Shown here one piece after another: positions 7,884 to 17,227 of a stretch of 64,000 nt of DNA (positions are counted from its first letter, which is position 1; each line of letters begins with the position of its first letter). A model generated the notes under the pieces. The model had not been told where the DNA came from. It did no database searches and was given only the letters and a program-made list of their open reading frames with translations. The stretch is taken from assembly GCF_030503895.2 (NCBI RefSeq), contig NZ_CP129970.2, forward strand, positions 3,581,001-3,645,000, written 5' to 3'. This stretch comes from Marivirga arenosa (GTDB lineage Bacteria > Bacteroidota > Bacteroidia > Cytophagales > Cyclobacteriaceae). The position numbers and the translations under genes are program-made.

Positions 7884-9917
7884 ATGAAAGAAGGATCAGA
7901 TTCACTCAATTTTATAGAACAAATCATTTCAGAAGATTTAAAATCAGGAATGGATAAAAATGTCCTGCGTTTTAGATTTCCTCCTGAGCCAAATGGTTAC
8001 CTACACATAGGGCACGCAGCCTCAATATGCCTAAATTTTGGATTAGGTGAAGATTATCAATCTCCTGTAAATCTGAGGTTTGACGATACTAACCCAAGCA
8101 AAGAAGAGCAAGAGTTTGTGGACTCCATTAAAAGTGATATTGAGTGGTTAGGTTTTGAATGGGCAAAAGAATGCTACACATCTGATTACTTTCAAGAGCT
8201 ATATGATTGGGCTGTAGAATTGATTAAAAAAGGAAAAGCCTATATTGATGGCCAATCTCCTGAATTAATAGCAGAGCAAAAAGGAACACCTACAGAGCCT
8301 GGTAAGCCTTCTCCACATAGAGACCGACCGGTAGAAGAAAATCTTGATTTATTCGAGAAAATGAAAAATGGAGAATTTGAAGCTGGTTCTTATGTATTAA
8401 GAGCTAAAATTGACATGGCTTCTCCTAATATGTTAATGCGTGATCCTTTAATGTACAGAATTATAAATAAGGCTCACCACAGAACGGGTACAGATTGGTG
8501 TATATATCCTATGTATGACTGGGCGCATGGTCAGTCTGATTATATCGAACAAGTTTCGCATTCCCTTTGTACACTTGAATTCAAATCGCACAGAGAATTA
8601 TATGATTGGTTCTTAGATCAAATTTATGATGAGAACAAATTAAGACCTAAGCAAAGAGAATTTGCCAGACGTAATTTAAGCTATACGGTAATGAGTAAGC
8701 GTAAATTATTAGAATTAGTACAATCAAAAACAGTTGCTGGTTGGGATGATCCACGTATGCCTACTATCTCAGGATTAAGAAGAAGAGGCTATACACCTGA
8801 ATCCATTAGAAAATTCAGTGAGATCTCAGGTATTTCTAAAAGAGATAGCGTTACGGATGTATCCTTATTAGAATATGCGATTAGAGAGGATTTAAACAAA
8901 AAAGCAACACGAGCAATGGCGGTTTTAGATCCTGTTAAATTAGTTATCACCAATTATCCTGAGGGAAAAACAGAAATGCTTGAAGCTGAGAATAATCCTG
9001 AAATGGAGAATTCTGGTGTTCATGAGGTCCCTTTTTCACGAGAGCTATACATAGAAAAAGATGACTTTAAAGAAGAAGCAGGTAATAAGTATTTTAGACT
9101 TACTTTAGGTAAAGAAGTAAGATTGAAAAATGCATATATCATAAAGGGTGAATCTGTTGACAAGGATGAAAACGGTAACATCACCACTATTTATTGTACT
9201 GCTGATTTAGATTCGCGTTCTGGAAGTGGAACAGAAGCAAGTATGCGAAAAGTAAAAGGAACCTTGCATTGGGTTTCAATTGAACATGCGGTCAAAGCTG
9301 AAGTGAGAGAATATGACAGATTATTCCTTGATGAAGCACCTGATGCACATGGAGAAAAAAGCTTTATGGAATTTATTAACCCAGATTCCTTAAAAATCAC
9401 TAAAGAGGCCTATTTAGAGCCATTTTTGGCTAGCTCAAGTATGGATGATAAATTTCAATTTCAGAGAGTTGGCTATTTTACTTTAGACAAAGATTCTTCG
9501 AAGGATCATCTCATATTCAATAAAACAGTAGGACTAAAAGATTCATGGGCTAAGAGTCAATCAAAAGAGCAAAACCAAGCTCCAAAACAGAATCAGGCGC
9601 CTGCAAAAGGTGGTGGAAGAAGCCCAATTAATGAATTACAGAAGATCAGTAAAAAATACACTAATCTGTCAGGCAATAAATTAGAGACTGCTAGAAACAG
9701 CATAATAAAGCTTGCAGAGGATATAAGCTATGAAGAATTAGAACCATTATTTGGTACTGCTAAAAAGAAAGTAGGTACGAGAATTGGAGTTACTATTGCT
9801 TTAGGTGTGTTATTGAATAAAGGCTTAGAAAGAAATGATGCAATCAACGAATTCATTCAAGCTGGCCTAGAAGATGATAACGATCTATTAAAGGAAGAAG
9901 CAAATGGAATACAATAG
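7884..9917 (+). CDS. glnS: Glutaminyl-tRNA synthetase
   Basis: The 677-residue protein is a class Ic aminoacyl-tRNA synthetase charging tRNA-Gln with glutamine. The HIGH motif appears as YLHIGHA (about residue 34), the PPEPNGYLH signature of GlnRS precedes it, and the KMSKS loop reads VMSKRKL. After the catalytic and anticodon-binding barrels comes a Gln/Lys/Pro/Gly-rich linker (about residues 555-578) and a roughly 95-residue helical C-terminal extension with [14 protein letters not shown]. This tail is reminiscent of appended YqeY-like domains that assist tRNA binding in some GlnRS proteins, but it is shorter and I am not sure of homology. The start at 7884 is supported by the promoter overlapping the upstream codons. 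A strong terminator follows. Confidence 0.95.
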   Translation: MKEGSDSLNFIEQIISEDLKSGMDKNVLRFRFPPEPNGYLHIGHAASICLNFGLGEDYQSPVNLRFDDTNPSKEEQEFVDSIKSDIEWLGFEWAKECYTSDYFQELYDWAVELIKKGKAYIDGQSPELIAEQKGTPTEPGKPSPHRDRPVEENLDLFEKMKNGEFEAGSYVLRAKIDMASPNMLMRDPLMYRIINKAHHRTGTDWCIYPMYDWAHGQSDYIEQVSHSLCTLEFKSHRELYDWFLDQIYDENKLRPKQREFARRNLSYTVMSKRKLLELVQSKTVAGWDDPRMPTISGLRRRGYTPESIRKFSEISGISKRDSVTDVSLLEYAIREDLNKKATRAMAVLDPVKLVITNYPEGKTEMLEAENNPEMENSGVHEVPFSRELYIEKDDFKEEAGNKYFRLTLGKEVRLKNAYIIKGESVDKDENGNITTIYCTADLDSRSGSGTEASMRKVKGTLHWVSIEHAVKAEVREYDRLFLDEAPDAHGEKSFMEFINPDSLKITKEAYLEPFLASSSMDDKFQFQRVGYFTLDKDSSKDHLIFNKTVGLKDSWAKSQSKEQNQAPKQNQAPAKGGGRSPINELQKISKKYTNLSGNKLETARNSIIKLAEDISYEELEPLFGTAKKKVGTRIGVTIALGVLLNKGLERNDAINEFIQAGLEDDNDLLKEEANGIQ

Positions 9918-9943
9918 CAATAACTAAGTGATAAAAGTTAAAA

Positions 9944-9976
9944 GGCGGTTTGAAATATTTCAAACCGCCTTTTTTA
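9944..9976. terminator. Bidirectional intrinsic terminator after glnS
   Basis: A perfect 26-base palindrome (arm GGCGGTTTGAAAT, positions 9944-9969) is followed by TTTTTTAT. On the other strand it is followed by TTTTAAC, so it can also end transcription of the convergent small gene whose stop is at 10003. Confidence 0.9.
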
Positions 9977-10002
9977 TGTTATAAATTTCTACTGCTAATA
10001 AT

Positions 10003-10257
10003 TTAATTGTCAACCCATGCTATTTTGACAATATCTTCAACTTCAATTCTATAATTACCCTGCCGAATATGTCCGTTTACCAATAATGCAGGTGGTAGTT
10101 CAGGAACTGTAAGCGTTTCGTATTTCTTTTCAGGAATTTTATCAACCTTATGACTAGACAACCTTGCCTCGTGTATAGCACCAGATTTTAAAATAACCTG
10201 AATTTTACTATCAATTGGAATATCTTTTATTGCCTCGATTACTTCTTCCTTAGTCAT
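10003..10257 (-). CDS. Small conserved-looking hypothetical protein
   Basis: I do not recognise this 84-residue acidic/basic mixed protein. It opens with a helix (TKEEVIEAIKDIP) and continues with alternating strands (KIQVILKSGAIHEARL, LLVNGHIRQGNYRIEVEDIVKIAWVDN). This resembles a small beta-barrel such as an Sm/SH3-like fold; that is inference from pattern only. It has no signal peptide or membrane segment. It is convergent with glnS, sharing the bidirectional terminator, and the REP array begins about 80 bases upstream of its start. The regular amphipathic pattern and clean start support a real gene. Confidence 0.55.
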   Translation of the reverse strand: MTKEEVIEAIKDIPIDSKIQVILKSGAIHEARLSSHKVDKIPEKKYETLTVPELPPALLVNGHIRQGNYRIEVEDIVKIAWVDN

Positions 10258-10340
10258 ATTTCTAGTATTTGTATGATAACCAAAAAATTAAATAAGTTGT
10301 TTATAGGCTTAATCCTCAATAATTGATAAAAAAGATAAAA

Positions 10341-10886
10341 GGTCAGACCTTTGGTACTGACTTTTATGCTGATTCATCTTGGTCAGACGACAGTCAGACC
10401 TTCGGCACCAGCCTTTGCGTTTGAGTTAACTTGGTCAGACGATAGTCAGACCTAAAACTGATTAAAACATTCCTGAAAAACTGTGCAAACGAACAGACGA
10501 TAGTTGAATTCTTTATGCTATAAAAGAAACAAAAGGTCAGACCTTTGGTACTGACCTTAATGCTGATTCATCTTGGTCAGACAACAGTCACACCTTAGGC
10601 ACCAGCCTTTGTATTTGAGTTAACTTGGTCAGACGATAGTCAGACCTAATACTGATTAAAACATTCTTGAAAAACTGTGCAAACGAACAGAAAATAGTTC
10701 AATACTTTATGCTATAAAAGAAACAAAAGGTCAGACCTCTGGTACTGACCTTAGTGCTGATTCATCTTGGTCAGACAACAGTCAGACCTTCGGCACCAGC
10801 CCTTGTGTTTGAGTTAACTTAGTCAGACGATAGTCAGACCTTTGGTGCCTTACTCATCTTGGTCAGACGACAGTCGGACCTTTGGT
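10341..10886. repeat. REP array upstream of the RAYT, 194-bp higher-order unit
   Basis: Higher-order units start at 10341, 10535 and 10729 (period 194 bp; the third is cut short). Each unit holds hairpin A (arm GGTCAGACC, loop TTT, arm GGTACTGACC with one bulged A) and two copies of hairpin B (GGTCAGACGATAGTCAGACC, a GAC/GTC stem with a GATA or GACA loop and one A-A mismatch). An 80-base unique spacer containing CTGTGCAAACGAACAGA follows. Imperfect palindromes in mixed spacing are what REP/BIME elements look like. No gene lies in this gap. Confidence 0.85.
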
Positions 10887-10950
10887 AAAAGCTAACCTCA
10901 AAAAAAAGAGTTTAATTCAATTTATTATTAGGAAGATATTATATTAAAGC

Positions 10951-11565
10951 ATGAATATTTCAACCAACCAACTTTATCATGTATATAATCAAGGTAACAA
11001 TAAGGAAACGATTTTTAGAGACCATCAAGACTACTTAAACTTCCTGAATAAGGTTAGAATAAATATAGGTTCCATTTCAAATATTATATGTTATTGCCTT
11101 ATGCCGAATCATTATCACTTTTTAATTTCCACGACTGAGGATTCAATTAAACCCATTAAATTGGGAAATATAAACTCACAAGCATTAAAAAATGGTTTCA
11201 GATTGTTGAATAGTTCTTATGCTAATGATTATAATAAAAAACACAGTCGATCTGGTTCTTTGTTTAGGCAAAAAACAAAGTTTAAAGAATTAGAAAATTC
11301 AAAAAGTGATTATCCCTTTATTTGCTTTAATTATATTCATCAAAATCCTCTAAAAGCTGGTATAGTTAATAAAATGGAAGATTGGGAATACTCATCATTT
11401 AAGGATTATATGGGTTTAAGGAATGGCACACTTTGTAATTTCAAACTTGCTTATGAATTACTTGATTTAGACGCAGGATCATTTTACAATGATTCATATT
11501 CCATCATCAATGAAGATCTATTACCTGAACTATATCAAGAAAATGATAAAAGGTCTGACCTTTGA
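10951..11565 (+). CDS. REP-associated tyrosine transposase (RAYT, Y1_Tnp family)
   Basis: The 204-residue protein is an IS200/IS605-like HUH single-strand transposase of the RAYT type. The HUH metal-binding motif is HYH (residues 54-56) in the family context CLMPNHYHFLI. The likely nucleophile is Tyr90 (or Tyr94) before N-x-x-H-x-R-x-G-S-L-F, another RAYT hallmark. The N-terminal YHVYNQGNN and the segment FNYIHQNPLKAGIV also fit. Such enzymes cut and rejoin DNA at REP hairpins and are usually single-copy domesticated genes. The gene is embedded between two REP arrays, and its final residues DKRSDL and stop codon are encoded by a REP hairpin (11552 onward). It looks intact. Confidence 0.92.
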   Translation: MNISTNQLYHVYNQGNNKETIFRDHQDYLNFLNKVRINIGSISNIICYCLMPNHYHFLISTTEDSIKPIKLGNINSQALKNGFRLLNSSYANDYNKKHSRSGSLFRQKTKFKELENSKSDYPFICFNYIHQNPLKAGIVNKMEDWEYSSFKDYMGLRNGTLCNFKLAYELLDLDAGSFYNDSYSIINEDLLPELYQENDKRSDL

Positions 11566-11990
11566 TACAGACCTTAGTGCCTTACTCATCTTGATCAGAC
11601 GATAGTAAGACCTTTGGTACAGACCTTAATGTTAACTCATCTTGGTCAGACGACAGTCAGACATTTGGTACTGACCTTAATGCTGATTCATATGGTCAGA
11701 CGATAGTCAGACCTTTGGTGCTGACCTTAATGCAGATTCATATGGTCAAACGACAGTCAGACCTAAAACTGATTCCAAAATTGCTGAAAAACTGTGCAAA
11801 CGAACAGACGATAGTTGAATTCTTCATGCTATAAAAGAAACAAAAGGTCAGACCTTTGGTACTGACCTTAATGCCTGACTCATCTTGGTCAGACGATAGT
11901 CAGACCTTTGGTGCTGACCTTAATGCTGATTCATATGGTCAGACGACAGTCAGACCTAAAGTAATTTCTGTCAGACCTTCAGTTCTGACC
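11552..11990. repeat. REP array downstream of the RAYT
   Basis: The array begins inside the transposase gene with GGTCTGACC at 11552-11560 and continues to 11990. It has the same hairpins A and B as the upstream array, at shorter and more irregular spacing. It also has one copy of the 80-base spacer (about 11764-11845) known from the upstream units. The array thus looks like a continuation of the upstream repeat with the transposase gene sitting inside it. It occupies the whole 446-base gap to the next gene. Confidence 0.85.
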
Positions 11991-12011
11991 AGATTAATCC
12001 ATATTTAATAT

Positions 12012-12479
12012 TTATTTGTCTAATATACTTTTCAAATCGACCTCAGAATAATTAATTGATTTTAATGTTTTGTGATCATCCTTTCTGAACACTAAATAAA
12101 AATCATCTTTTTTCTCATAAAACGCATCCTGATTTTGGGATTGGTAATGATTTACGGTTGCCTGCGCTTCTGATTCTGAAGTACAAACTTTACTCATATT
12201 TGACCTTTGAACTTCCTCAAATAATTCTGCAAACTTATCTCCCATCCCAAACTCAAGAATTGCACCCGCTAAAACATATTGCAAATCACATAAAGCATCT
12301 GCAGCTTCAACAACATCTTGATTTTCAACCGCTTCTTCTAATTCTTTTAGTTCCTCCTTTAAAAGATTCAGACGCAATTCAGCTCTCTTTTGGGGTGGAA
12401 TTTGAGGATCAGATAATATAGGATGGTTAAAGGTTTTATGAAATTTACTAACAGAATTAAGCGCTTGTGCTTCTTTCAT
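12012..12479 (-). CDS. MazG-like nucleoside triphosphate pyrophosphohydrolase
   Basis: This 155-residue protein has the all-alpha NTP pyrophosphatase signature. A first helix bears EELKELEEA (about residues 41-49), followed after roughly 13 residues by EAADALCDLQYVLAG, the ExxD half of the Mg-binding site. It would cleave (d)NTPs to NMP and pyrophosphate, in house-cleaning or nucleotide-pool control in the cytoplasm. The C-terminal 60 residues, about NHYQSQNQDAFYEKKDDF, are less typical and may shape the substrate pocket. It is transcribed alone toward the REP array and divergent from msrA, with only 71 bases between them. Exact substrate is unknown. Confidence 0.8.
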   Translation of the reverse strand: MKEAQALNSVSKFHKTFNHPILSDPQIPPQKRAELRLNLLKEELKELEEAVENQDVVEAADALCDLQYVLAGAILEFGMGDKFAELFEEVQRSNMSKVCTSESEAQATVNHYQSQNQDAFYEKKDDFYLVFRKDDHKTLKSINYSEVDLKSILDK

Positions 12480-12550
12480 ATTATAAGATTTAAATGTGAA
12501 ATTATATTTTTAGGAAATTAAATATATGTAATTCCTGTTGAAAATTCACT

Positions 12551-13042
12551 TTGGATAATACTATAGATAAAATAGGATTTGGTGGCGGTTGCCATTGGTG
12601 TACTGAAGCAGTATTTCAATCTGTAAAGGGAGTAGAAAAAGTCGAGCAAGGATGGATAAAATCTAAATATCCCAATCATTCATTTTCAGAGGCTGTTATT
12701 GTACATTACAACAAGTCCATAATATCCTTAAAAGAACTCATTTACATACACTTAAACACTCATAGTGCAACTTCTCAACATAGTATGCGATCTAAATATA
12801 GATCCGCTATTTATTACTTTCATGAAACAGACAAGCGTACAGCTGATCAGTGTTTAAATGAACTAAAAAACGAATTCAATCAAGAATTAATCACAAAAAC
12901 ATTAGAATTTATTGAATTCAAATTAAATAAAGATGACTATTTAAATTACTTTCAAAACAATCCGGATAAGCCTTTTTGTAAAACCTATATTCATCCAAAA
13001 TTAAATTGGTTGAAGCAAAATTCATCCATTTCTGAATCATAA
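12551..13042 (+). CDS. msrA: Peptide-methionine (S)-S-oxide reductase
   Basis: The 163-residue protein carries the MsrA active-site segment GGGCHWCTE with the catalytic Cys14 and a second Cys17, plus the family's KYRSAIYY segment in the middle. It repairs methionine-S-sulfoxide in proteins. It is a divergent member: the usual GCFW is GCHW, the following G-Y-x-G-G loop is replaced by QGWIKSK, and the protein is a little shorter than most. The start codon is TTG: an in-frame TGA lies at 12539-12541 and no ATG exists before the active-site motif. The gene precedes a Gre factor gene by 38 bases, so the two are probably co-transcribed. Confidence 0.85.
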   Translation: MDNTIDKIGFGGGCHWCTEAVFQSVKGVEKVEQGWIKSKYPNHSFSEAVIVHYNKSIISLKELIYIHLNTHSATSQHSMRSKYRSAIYYFHETDKRTADQCLNELKNEFNQELITKTLEFIEFKLNKDDYLNYFQNNPDKPFCKTYIHPKLNWLKQNSSISES

Positions 13043-13080
13043 ATTCTCATTTCCGTATTAATTACTAAAGAAATGAAATT

Positions 13081-13578
13081 ATGAGTAGAGCATTTGTTAA
13101 AGAAGATGATCAGGAGGAAGCTCCATTTATACCCCCCAGAGCACCACTGCCTACAGGGGAATCTAATTATGTGACTCCAGCAGGTAAAGAAGCGCTATTG
13201 AAAGAAAAAGAATTATTGGAGCTAGAAAAGGAGCAATTAAAGAAAATAGAAAAAGAATCTGACAGACGAAAATCACAGCTGGAAATAAATGGAAAACTAA
13301 AGCTTCTAGAAGAAAGAATAAATTCTGCCAAAGTCATTATAAATGACAACCAAAACCCTCATGAGGTCAGATTTGGAGCCCTCATAAAATTTAAAATGAA
13401 TAATCAAATTCAGAATTTCCAAATCGTGGGAGCGGATGAAGCAGATGTAAAGCAGCAAAAGATTGCATTCTTCTCACCAATTGCACGAGCCTTAACTGGT
13501 AAACAAAAAGGTGATACAACCAGCTTTCAATTGGGTAAAGAAACCAGAGAAATCGAAATTCTTAATATCGAATATTAA
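13081..13578 (+). CDS. GreA/GreB-family transcription elongation factor
   Basis: This 165-residue protein has a Gre-factor layout. The N-terminal coiled coil (about residues 35-90, very Glu/Lys-rich) would reach into the RNA polymerase secondary channel. The C-terminal FKBP-like domain contains FFSPIARALTGKQKGDT, the conserved S-P-I/L-A-x-A-L-x-G-K-x-x-G-D segment. It should rescue backtracked polymerase by stimulating transcript cleavage. The N-terminal tail before the coil (SRAFVKEDDQEE) resembles GreB more than GreA. Its last four bases overlap the convergent OmpA-family gene. Assignment to GreA or GreB is open. Confidence 0.85.
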   Translation: MSRAFVKEDDQEEAPFIPPRAPLPTGESNYVTPAGKEALLKEKELLELEKEQLKKIEKESDRRKSQLEINGKLKLLEERINSAKVIINDNQNPHEVRFGALIKFKMNNQIQNFQIVGADEADVKQQKIAFFSPIARALTGKQKGDTTSFQLGKETREIEILNIEY

Positions 13579-15557
13579 TTTCTAATCTGAACCTCTACTC
13601 TCCTATTTAATTTTCTACCATCAATACTAGAATTGTCAGCAATTGGGTTTAACTCTCCTTTTGGTTCTATTGAAATGTTTTCAGATTTAACTCCATGCTT
13701 TATAAGCCAGTTTTTTAAACTTTCAGCTCTCTTTTCAGATAAGATTCTATTGTAGTTTTCATCTCCAACATTGCAAGTATGCCCTGTAAGCACAAAACCC
13801 TTAATATAGCCCTTTTTCAAATTCTCATTCAATTCCATTAATGATTTCTGATTTTCATCAATTACTACATCATCAAAATCAAATAGTACTGAATAGTTTT
13901 TAATCACTATATCTTCTGATTCGGTCTGATTATTTCCTGCTTTTGAAGCGCTGCTGCCGCTGCTCAGGCTTGAACTGGTATTTTCACTAAGCATTGCCAA
14001 TTTGAATTCCTCTGCCCAATTCGTACTAATAATTTTAAAATCTATTCTATTATTAACATTAAATATGGAATTGATATGTTTCTTATAATCATCTTGATTA
14101 AGCTCAACATCTCCTTTAGGTGTAAGTATGAATTGATCTTCATTAAAATCTTGCTGAACATAAAATTCCCGTATCTTCTCTAATCTTTCTTTTGATAACT
14201 CTAAGTTTTGTAAACTATCCTCAAAATCATGTGCATGTCCAGTCAATTCAAATTGTAATCCCTCATATTGCTTGAAATCTTCTAATAATCTGACTAATTC
14301 AAAATAAGTTGACATAACAAATTCAGAACCTTCCTTTTCAAATTGAATGTTATGACTTGTGAATGATTCTCCTTCCTGAACCGGAACTGTATGAATATCC
14401 GCTGTTTCAATCATGTATTCCTTTTGCTTAGTTAGATCAATATAATGACTCTCGCTTATGACATTTGACTTATTTACATAAAAGAAATAGGATGCACCAG
14501 TAGGTAGAATGGCATTAAAGTGATCCGCCTCATAATCTATATTAACCTCAGATTCTGAAGCACTTGTTGTCAAAAAGTTCACATTATATTCAATGCTATC
14601 TGAACTTTTATTTTCAGATAGAAATTGACCCTTAAGTAAGATTACAGGATCTGGTCGGAACTGATAGGGTATGGTGATGGAATATATATCTCTGCTACCT
14701 TCTCTTCCGCCCTCCGCACTAACATAATAGCCAATTGATCCATTAGCGGGTATTGTATAATAGGCTTCAAATCCTTCACTGTTAACATCAGGCCCTAGAT
14801 TCTGTGGTTCTGACCAATTTGTCCAGGTAGAGTCTAATCTTTTAGAATAAAAAATATCGGCATTCCCATAGTTTTCATGTCCCATAGAGGCAAAAAATAA
14901 AGTTTTATTATCCGCTGCCAGAAAGGGAGAAAATTCAGGCCTTTTGGTATTAATCTGCTCTCCTAAATTTATAGGAGTAGACCAATTACCCTCTTTATCC
15001 TTTTTACTAACATATAAATCTTGATCACCATAACTGTCATTACGATCTACAGCAATAAGTAGTTCCTTACCACTGGTACTAAAGAAATAATCGATATAAG
15101 AACTTTTATTATAGAAATCTTTAATGGCTACTTTCTTAGGTACCGTCCATCCACTGTCTGTTAAATTACTAACCGCTATACCTTCCTCCTTTTTAGAATT
15201 ATCATAGGAATCGAGTAAGAATAAAGAATTTGCAGTTGGAGATACTGAAACTACTCCATTAGGATATTCATTATTAAGTGGTTCGCCAATGTTAATGGCT
15301 TTTTCCCATCCTCTTAAACCATATTTGCTCACATAAATATCCTGGTCGTCATCAACACCCATAACATTGTCAGGTGAATTTTGTCTGGCAAAAAACAGAT
15401 AATTACCATCCGCAGAAATCATGGGTTTTGATTCTGTGTAAATTGTATTTATTGAGTCAGAAAGATTAGTTTTAATTATTTCTTGGGCAAATACTAAACT
15501 TAAGTTCAATAAGAAAATGCTGGTTGAAATAATGGAAATTTTATAAATTCTCATCAT
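13575..15557 (-). CDS. OmpA-family lipoprotein-like envelope protein with PD40 repeats
   Basis: The 660-residue protein starts with a signal peptide (ending LSLVFAQ, near residue 25). Residues about 40-290 hold several WD40-like PD40 beta-propeller blades (patterns such as DLYVSKKDKEGNWSTPINLG and DIFYSK). A middle beta domain follows. Next comes a degenerate OmpA-like domain (about 395-515, ELTGHAHDFEDSLQNLELSKERLEKIR) and a Ser-rich linker. It ends in a canonical OmpA C-terminal domain (about 553-660, LTGHTCNVGDENYNRILSEKRAESL). OmpA domains bind peptidoglycan, so it should tether the outer membrane or an outer-membrane complex. Two OmpA domains in tandem are unusual. The gene is monocistronic and convergent with the Gre factor. 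Confidence 0.85.
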   Translation of the reverse strand: MMRIYKISIISTSIFLLNLSLVFAQEIIKTNLSDSINTIYTESKPMISADGNYLFFARQNSPDNVMGVDDDQDIYVSKYGLRGWEKAINIGEPLNNEYPNGVVSVSPTANSLFLLDSYDNSKKEEGIAVSNLTDSGWTVPKKVAIKDFYNKSSYIDYFFSTSGKELLIAVDRNDSYGDQDLYVSKKDKEGNWSTPINLGEQINTKRPEFSPFLAADNKTLFFASMGHENYGNADIFYSKRLDSTWTNWSEPQNLGPDVNSEGFEAYYTIPANGSIGYYVSAEGGREGSRDIYSITIPYQFRPDPVILLKGQFLSENKSSDSIEYNVNFLTTSASESEVNIDYEADHFNAILPTGASYFFYVNKSNVISESHYIDLTKQKEYMIETADIHTVPVQEGESFTSHNIQFEKEGSEFVMSTYFELVRLLEDFKQYEGLQFELTGHAHDFEDSLQNLELSKERLEKIREFYVQQDFNEDQFILTPKGDVELNQDDYKKHINSIFNVNNRIDFKIISTNWAEEFKLAMLSENTSSSLSSGSSASKAGNNQTESEDIVIKNYSVLFDFDDVVIDENQKSLMELNENLKKGYIKGFVLTGHTCNVGDENYNRILSEKRAESLKNWLIKHGVKSENISIEPKGELNPIADNSSIDGRKLNRRVEVQIRN

Positions 15558-15704
15558 TCAGTATTAGGATTGATCTATACGAATATAAAAGATTAAATTA
15601 TTACATGAAACAAAACTACCTAAATTATTGAATTTCAGTAAATAATATAGATATATATTAATACTTATTAGACCAATATTATTTTTTGACAGACAAATGA
15701 ATGT

Positions 15705-16115
15705 ATGAATAATCTAAATTTTAGCGACATAAAGAAAGAAATTGAAATAATAACTTCACGTAGCAGTGGTAAGGGAGGACAGAATGTGAATAAGGTAGAA
15801 ACCAAAGTAATGCTGAAATTCAACATTAATACCTCCCGATCTCTAAATAACCATCAAAAGGAATTGATAAAACAAAAGTTATCCAATAAACTAAATAAAA
15901 ATGGTGAATTAATCGTTACTGCTGAAGCAAAAAGATCTCAACTAAAGAATAAGGAAATTGCATATAAAAAGCTGGAGAGATTATTAAAAAAGGCATTTGA
16001 AAAGCCAAAAGTTAGAAAGAAGACCAAGCCAACCAAAGCTGCACAGAAAAAAAGACTAAAGTCTAAGAAACTACATTCCGAAAAGAAAAAACTGAGAAAG
16101 AATCCTGAATTATAA
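15705..16115 (+). CDS. arfB: Alternative ribosome-rescue factor ArfB (peptidyl-tRNA hydrolase)
   Basis: The 136-residue protein has the catalytic GGQ loop of class I release factors at residues 24-26, in the context SSGKGGQNVNKVET. Its Lys/Arg-rich C-terminal tail (about residues 98-136) is the element that enters the empty mRNA channel in ArfB/YaeJ proteins. It hydrolyses peptidyl-tRNA on ribosomes stalled without a stop codon. Its length matches ArfB and excludes full release factors. The gene stands alone, divergent from the OmpA-family gene and convergent with the PNPOx-like gene. Confidence 0.92.
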   Translation: MNNLNFSDIKKEIEIITSRSSGKGGQNVNKVETKVMLKFNINTSRSLNNHQKELIKQKLSNKLNKNGELIVTAEAKRSQLKNKEIAYKKLERLLKKAFEKPKVRKKTKPTKAAQKKRLKSKKLHSEKKKLRKNPEL

Positions 16116-16125
16116 ATCTTAAACT

Positions 16126-16695
16126 TTAAGGAACCAAAAATGCTTCATTATTATTCTCAAAATCAAATTTAGCTCTAATATGCCCTTCTTTATTTAATTG
16201 CAATACTTCCATAAATTGAATCTTTAGCTTAATGACTGTGAAATATTTATCATCAATCTCAGGCTTCAATTTATGTCCTTCAGTTATGCTTTCAATTGGT
16301 TTACCCGGGTTCAATTCAGTGTTATAAGATTCCTTTCCTGAGTTAATTGAGTTCCAATGATGATTCGATATCTCATCCTTATAATGCAATGTAGCCTGTG
16401 CTTTTAACTTAATCTGAAACTTTTTTTGTTTGTCATAAGCAAGTATTGAAACCCTAGGATTAGCTTCTATTTCATGAATTTTATCTGAACGATAATCCGT
16501 ATAAACATAAAGCTCTAATTCTATTTTATCGAATTTCCTTAACACTACATATCTCGCATTAGGAAAGTCATCTGAAAGGGTATTAAACACAATGTACCTA
16601 TATGCTGATTTTGGGTCATTACCCGCTCGGTTTAAAAGACTTAATACCGTTTCTTTTATTTCATCAAGTGTTGATTCAGAATTTATTAAACTCAT
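16126..16695 (-). CDS. Pyridoxamine 5'-phosphate oxidase-like flavoprotein
   Basis: The 189-residue protein has the split-barrel FMN-binding fold of PNPOx-like proteins: NARYVVLRKFD, then YTDYRSDKIHEIEANPRVSILAYD, is the characteristic FMN-contact region. It lacks the C-terminal R-x-H and W-rich motifs of true PdxH, so pyridoxal-phosphate synthesis is not supported. It more likely reduces or oxidises another substrate. It is cytoplasmic. Its start overlaps the stop of the upstream SRPBCC-like gene by four bases, so the two are translationally coupled. Confidence 0.78.
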   Translation of the reverse strand: MSLINSESTLDEIKETVLSLLNRAGNDPKSAYRYIVFNTLSDDFPNARYVVLRKFDKIELELYVYTDYRSDKIHEIEANPRVSILAYDKQKKFQIKLKAQATLHYKDEISNHHWNSINSGKESYNTELNPGKPIESITEGHKLKPEIDDKYFTVIKLKIQFMEVLQLNKEGHIRAKFDFENNNEAFLVP

Positions 16696-17189
16696 TTCAA
16701 ACGTTTCTTAATACTTTTATTCATCCATTTTCCGAAATTTGACCAAAATAAGCCTTGCATCCAGCTCCATAATTTATAAAATGATGGTTTTACAAAGCTA
16801 CTAAGCTGAACTGTAACGATTCGTTTATCCTCTATATCTTCAGTAAAAAACTCTAATCGGTATGGACGAATGAATCTAAATGAAAACACATAACTACCGT
16901 AATAATAGTTTAAATCTCTGTAATGTGGATTTACCTCTCCTATTTCACCCGCTAATGACAATAGCGGCCCATGGTGAGTGTTTAATACACCGGGTTCAAA
17001 TTCATGTTCTTGGGAAGCATCTTTAAGAAACTCAACTCTAAATGGCCATATTTGATTATCGGTAAAAGTTTTTGGGTCGTTTAGCCATTGCCAGATTTGT
17101 TCTTCTGTATAGTAAGATTCAAATTCCCTTGAAAAGACGTGGTTTTTGAAATGGGTGGGCTTTAGTTGAAGAGTTTTTTCAGTTTTCAT
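16692..17189 (-). CDS. SRPBCC-like (START/Bet v1 fold) protein
   Basis: This 165-residue protein shows the order of a polyketide-cyclase/START-type ligand-binding fold. An early amphipathic helix (EEQIWQWLNDPKTF) is followed by seven predicted strands including FSFRFIRPYRLEFFTED and IVTVQLSSFVKP, then a long C-terminal helix (WMQGLFWSNFGKWMNKSIKKRL). No catalytic motif is visible. It is coupled by a four-base overlap to the flavoprotein gene downstream, so the two may act on a common hydrophobic ligand. That is inference. Confidence 0.6.
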   Translation of the reverse strand: MKTEKTLQLKPTHFKNHVFSREFESYYTEEQIWQWLNDPKTFTDNQIWPFRVEFLKDASQEHEFEPGVLNTHHGPLLSLAGEIGEVNPHYRDLNYYYGSYVFSFRFIRPYRLEFFTEDIEDKRIVTVQLSSFVKPSFYKLWSWMQGLFWSNFGKWMNKSIKKRLK

Positions 17190-17227
17190 CTATTATTTTT
17201 CCTATTAACTCCTCAAATATGAATTTG

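Noticed and set aside
12158-12421. Open frame on the + strand opposite the NTP pyrophosphohydrolase gene
   Set aside because: Low-complexity Leu/Gln/His translation and full overlap with a well-supported family member.
16126-16695. PdxH (pyridoxal phosphate synthesis)
   Set aside because: The C-terminal signature of PdxH is missing; only the general flavin split-barrel fold is supported.
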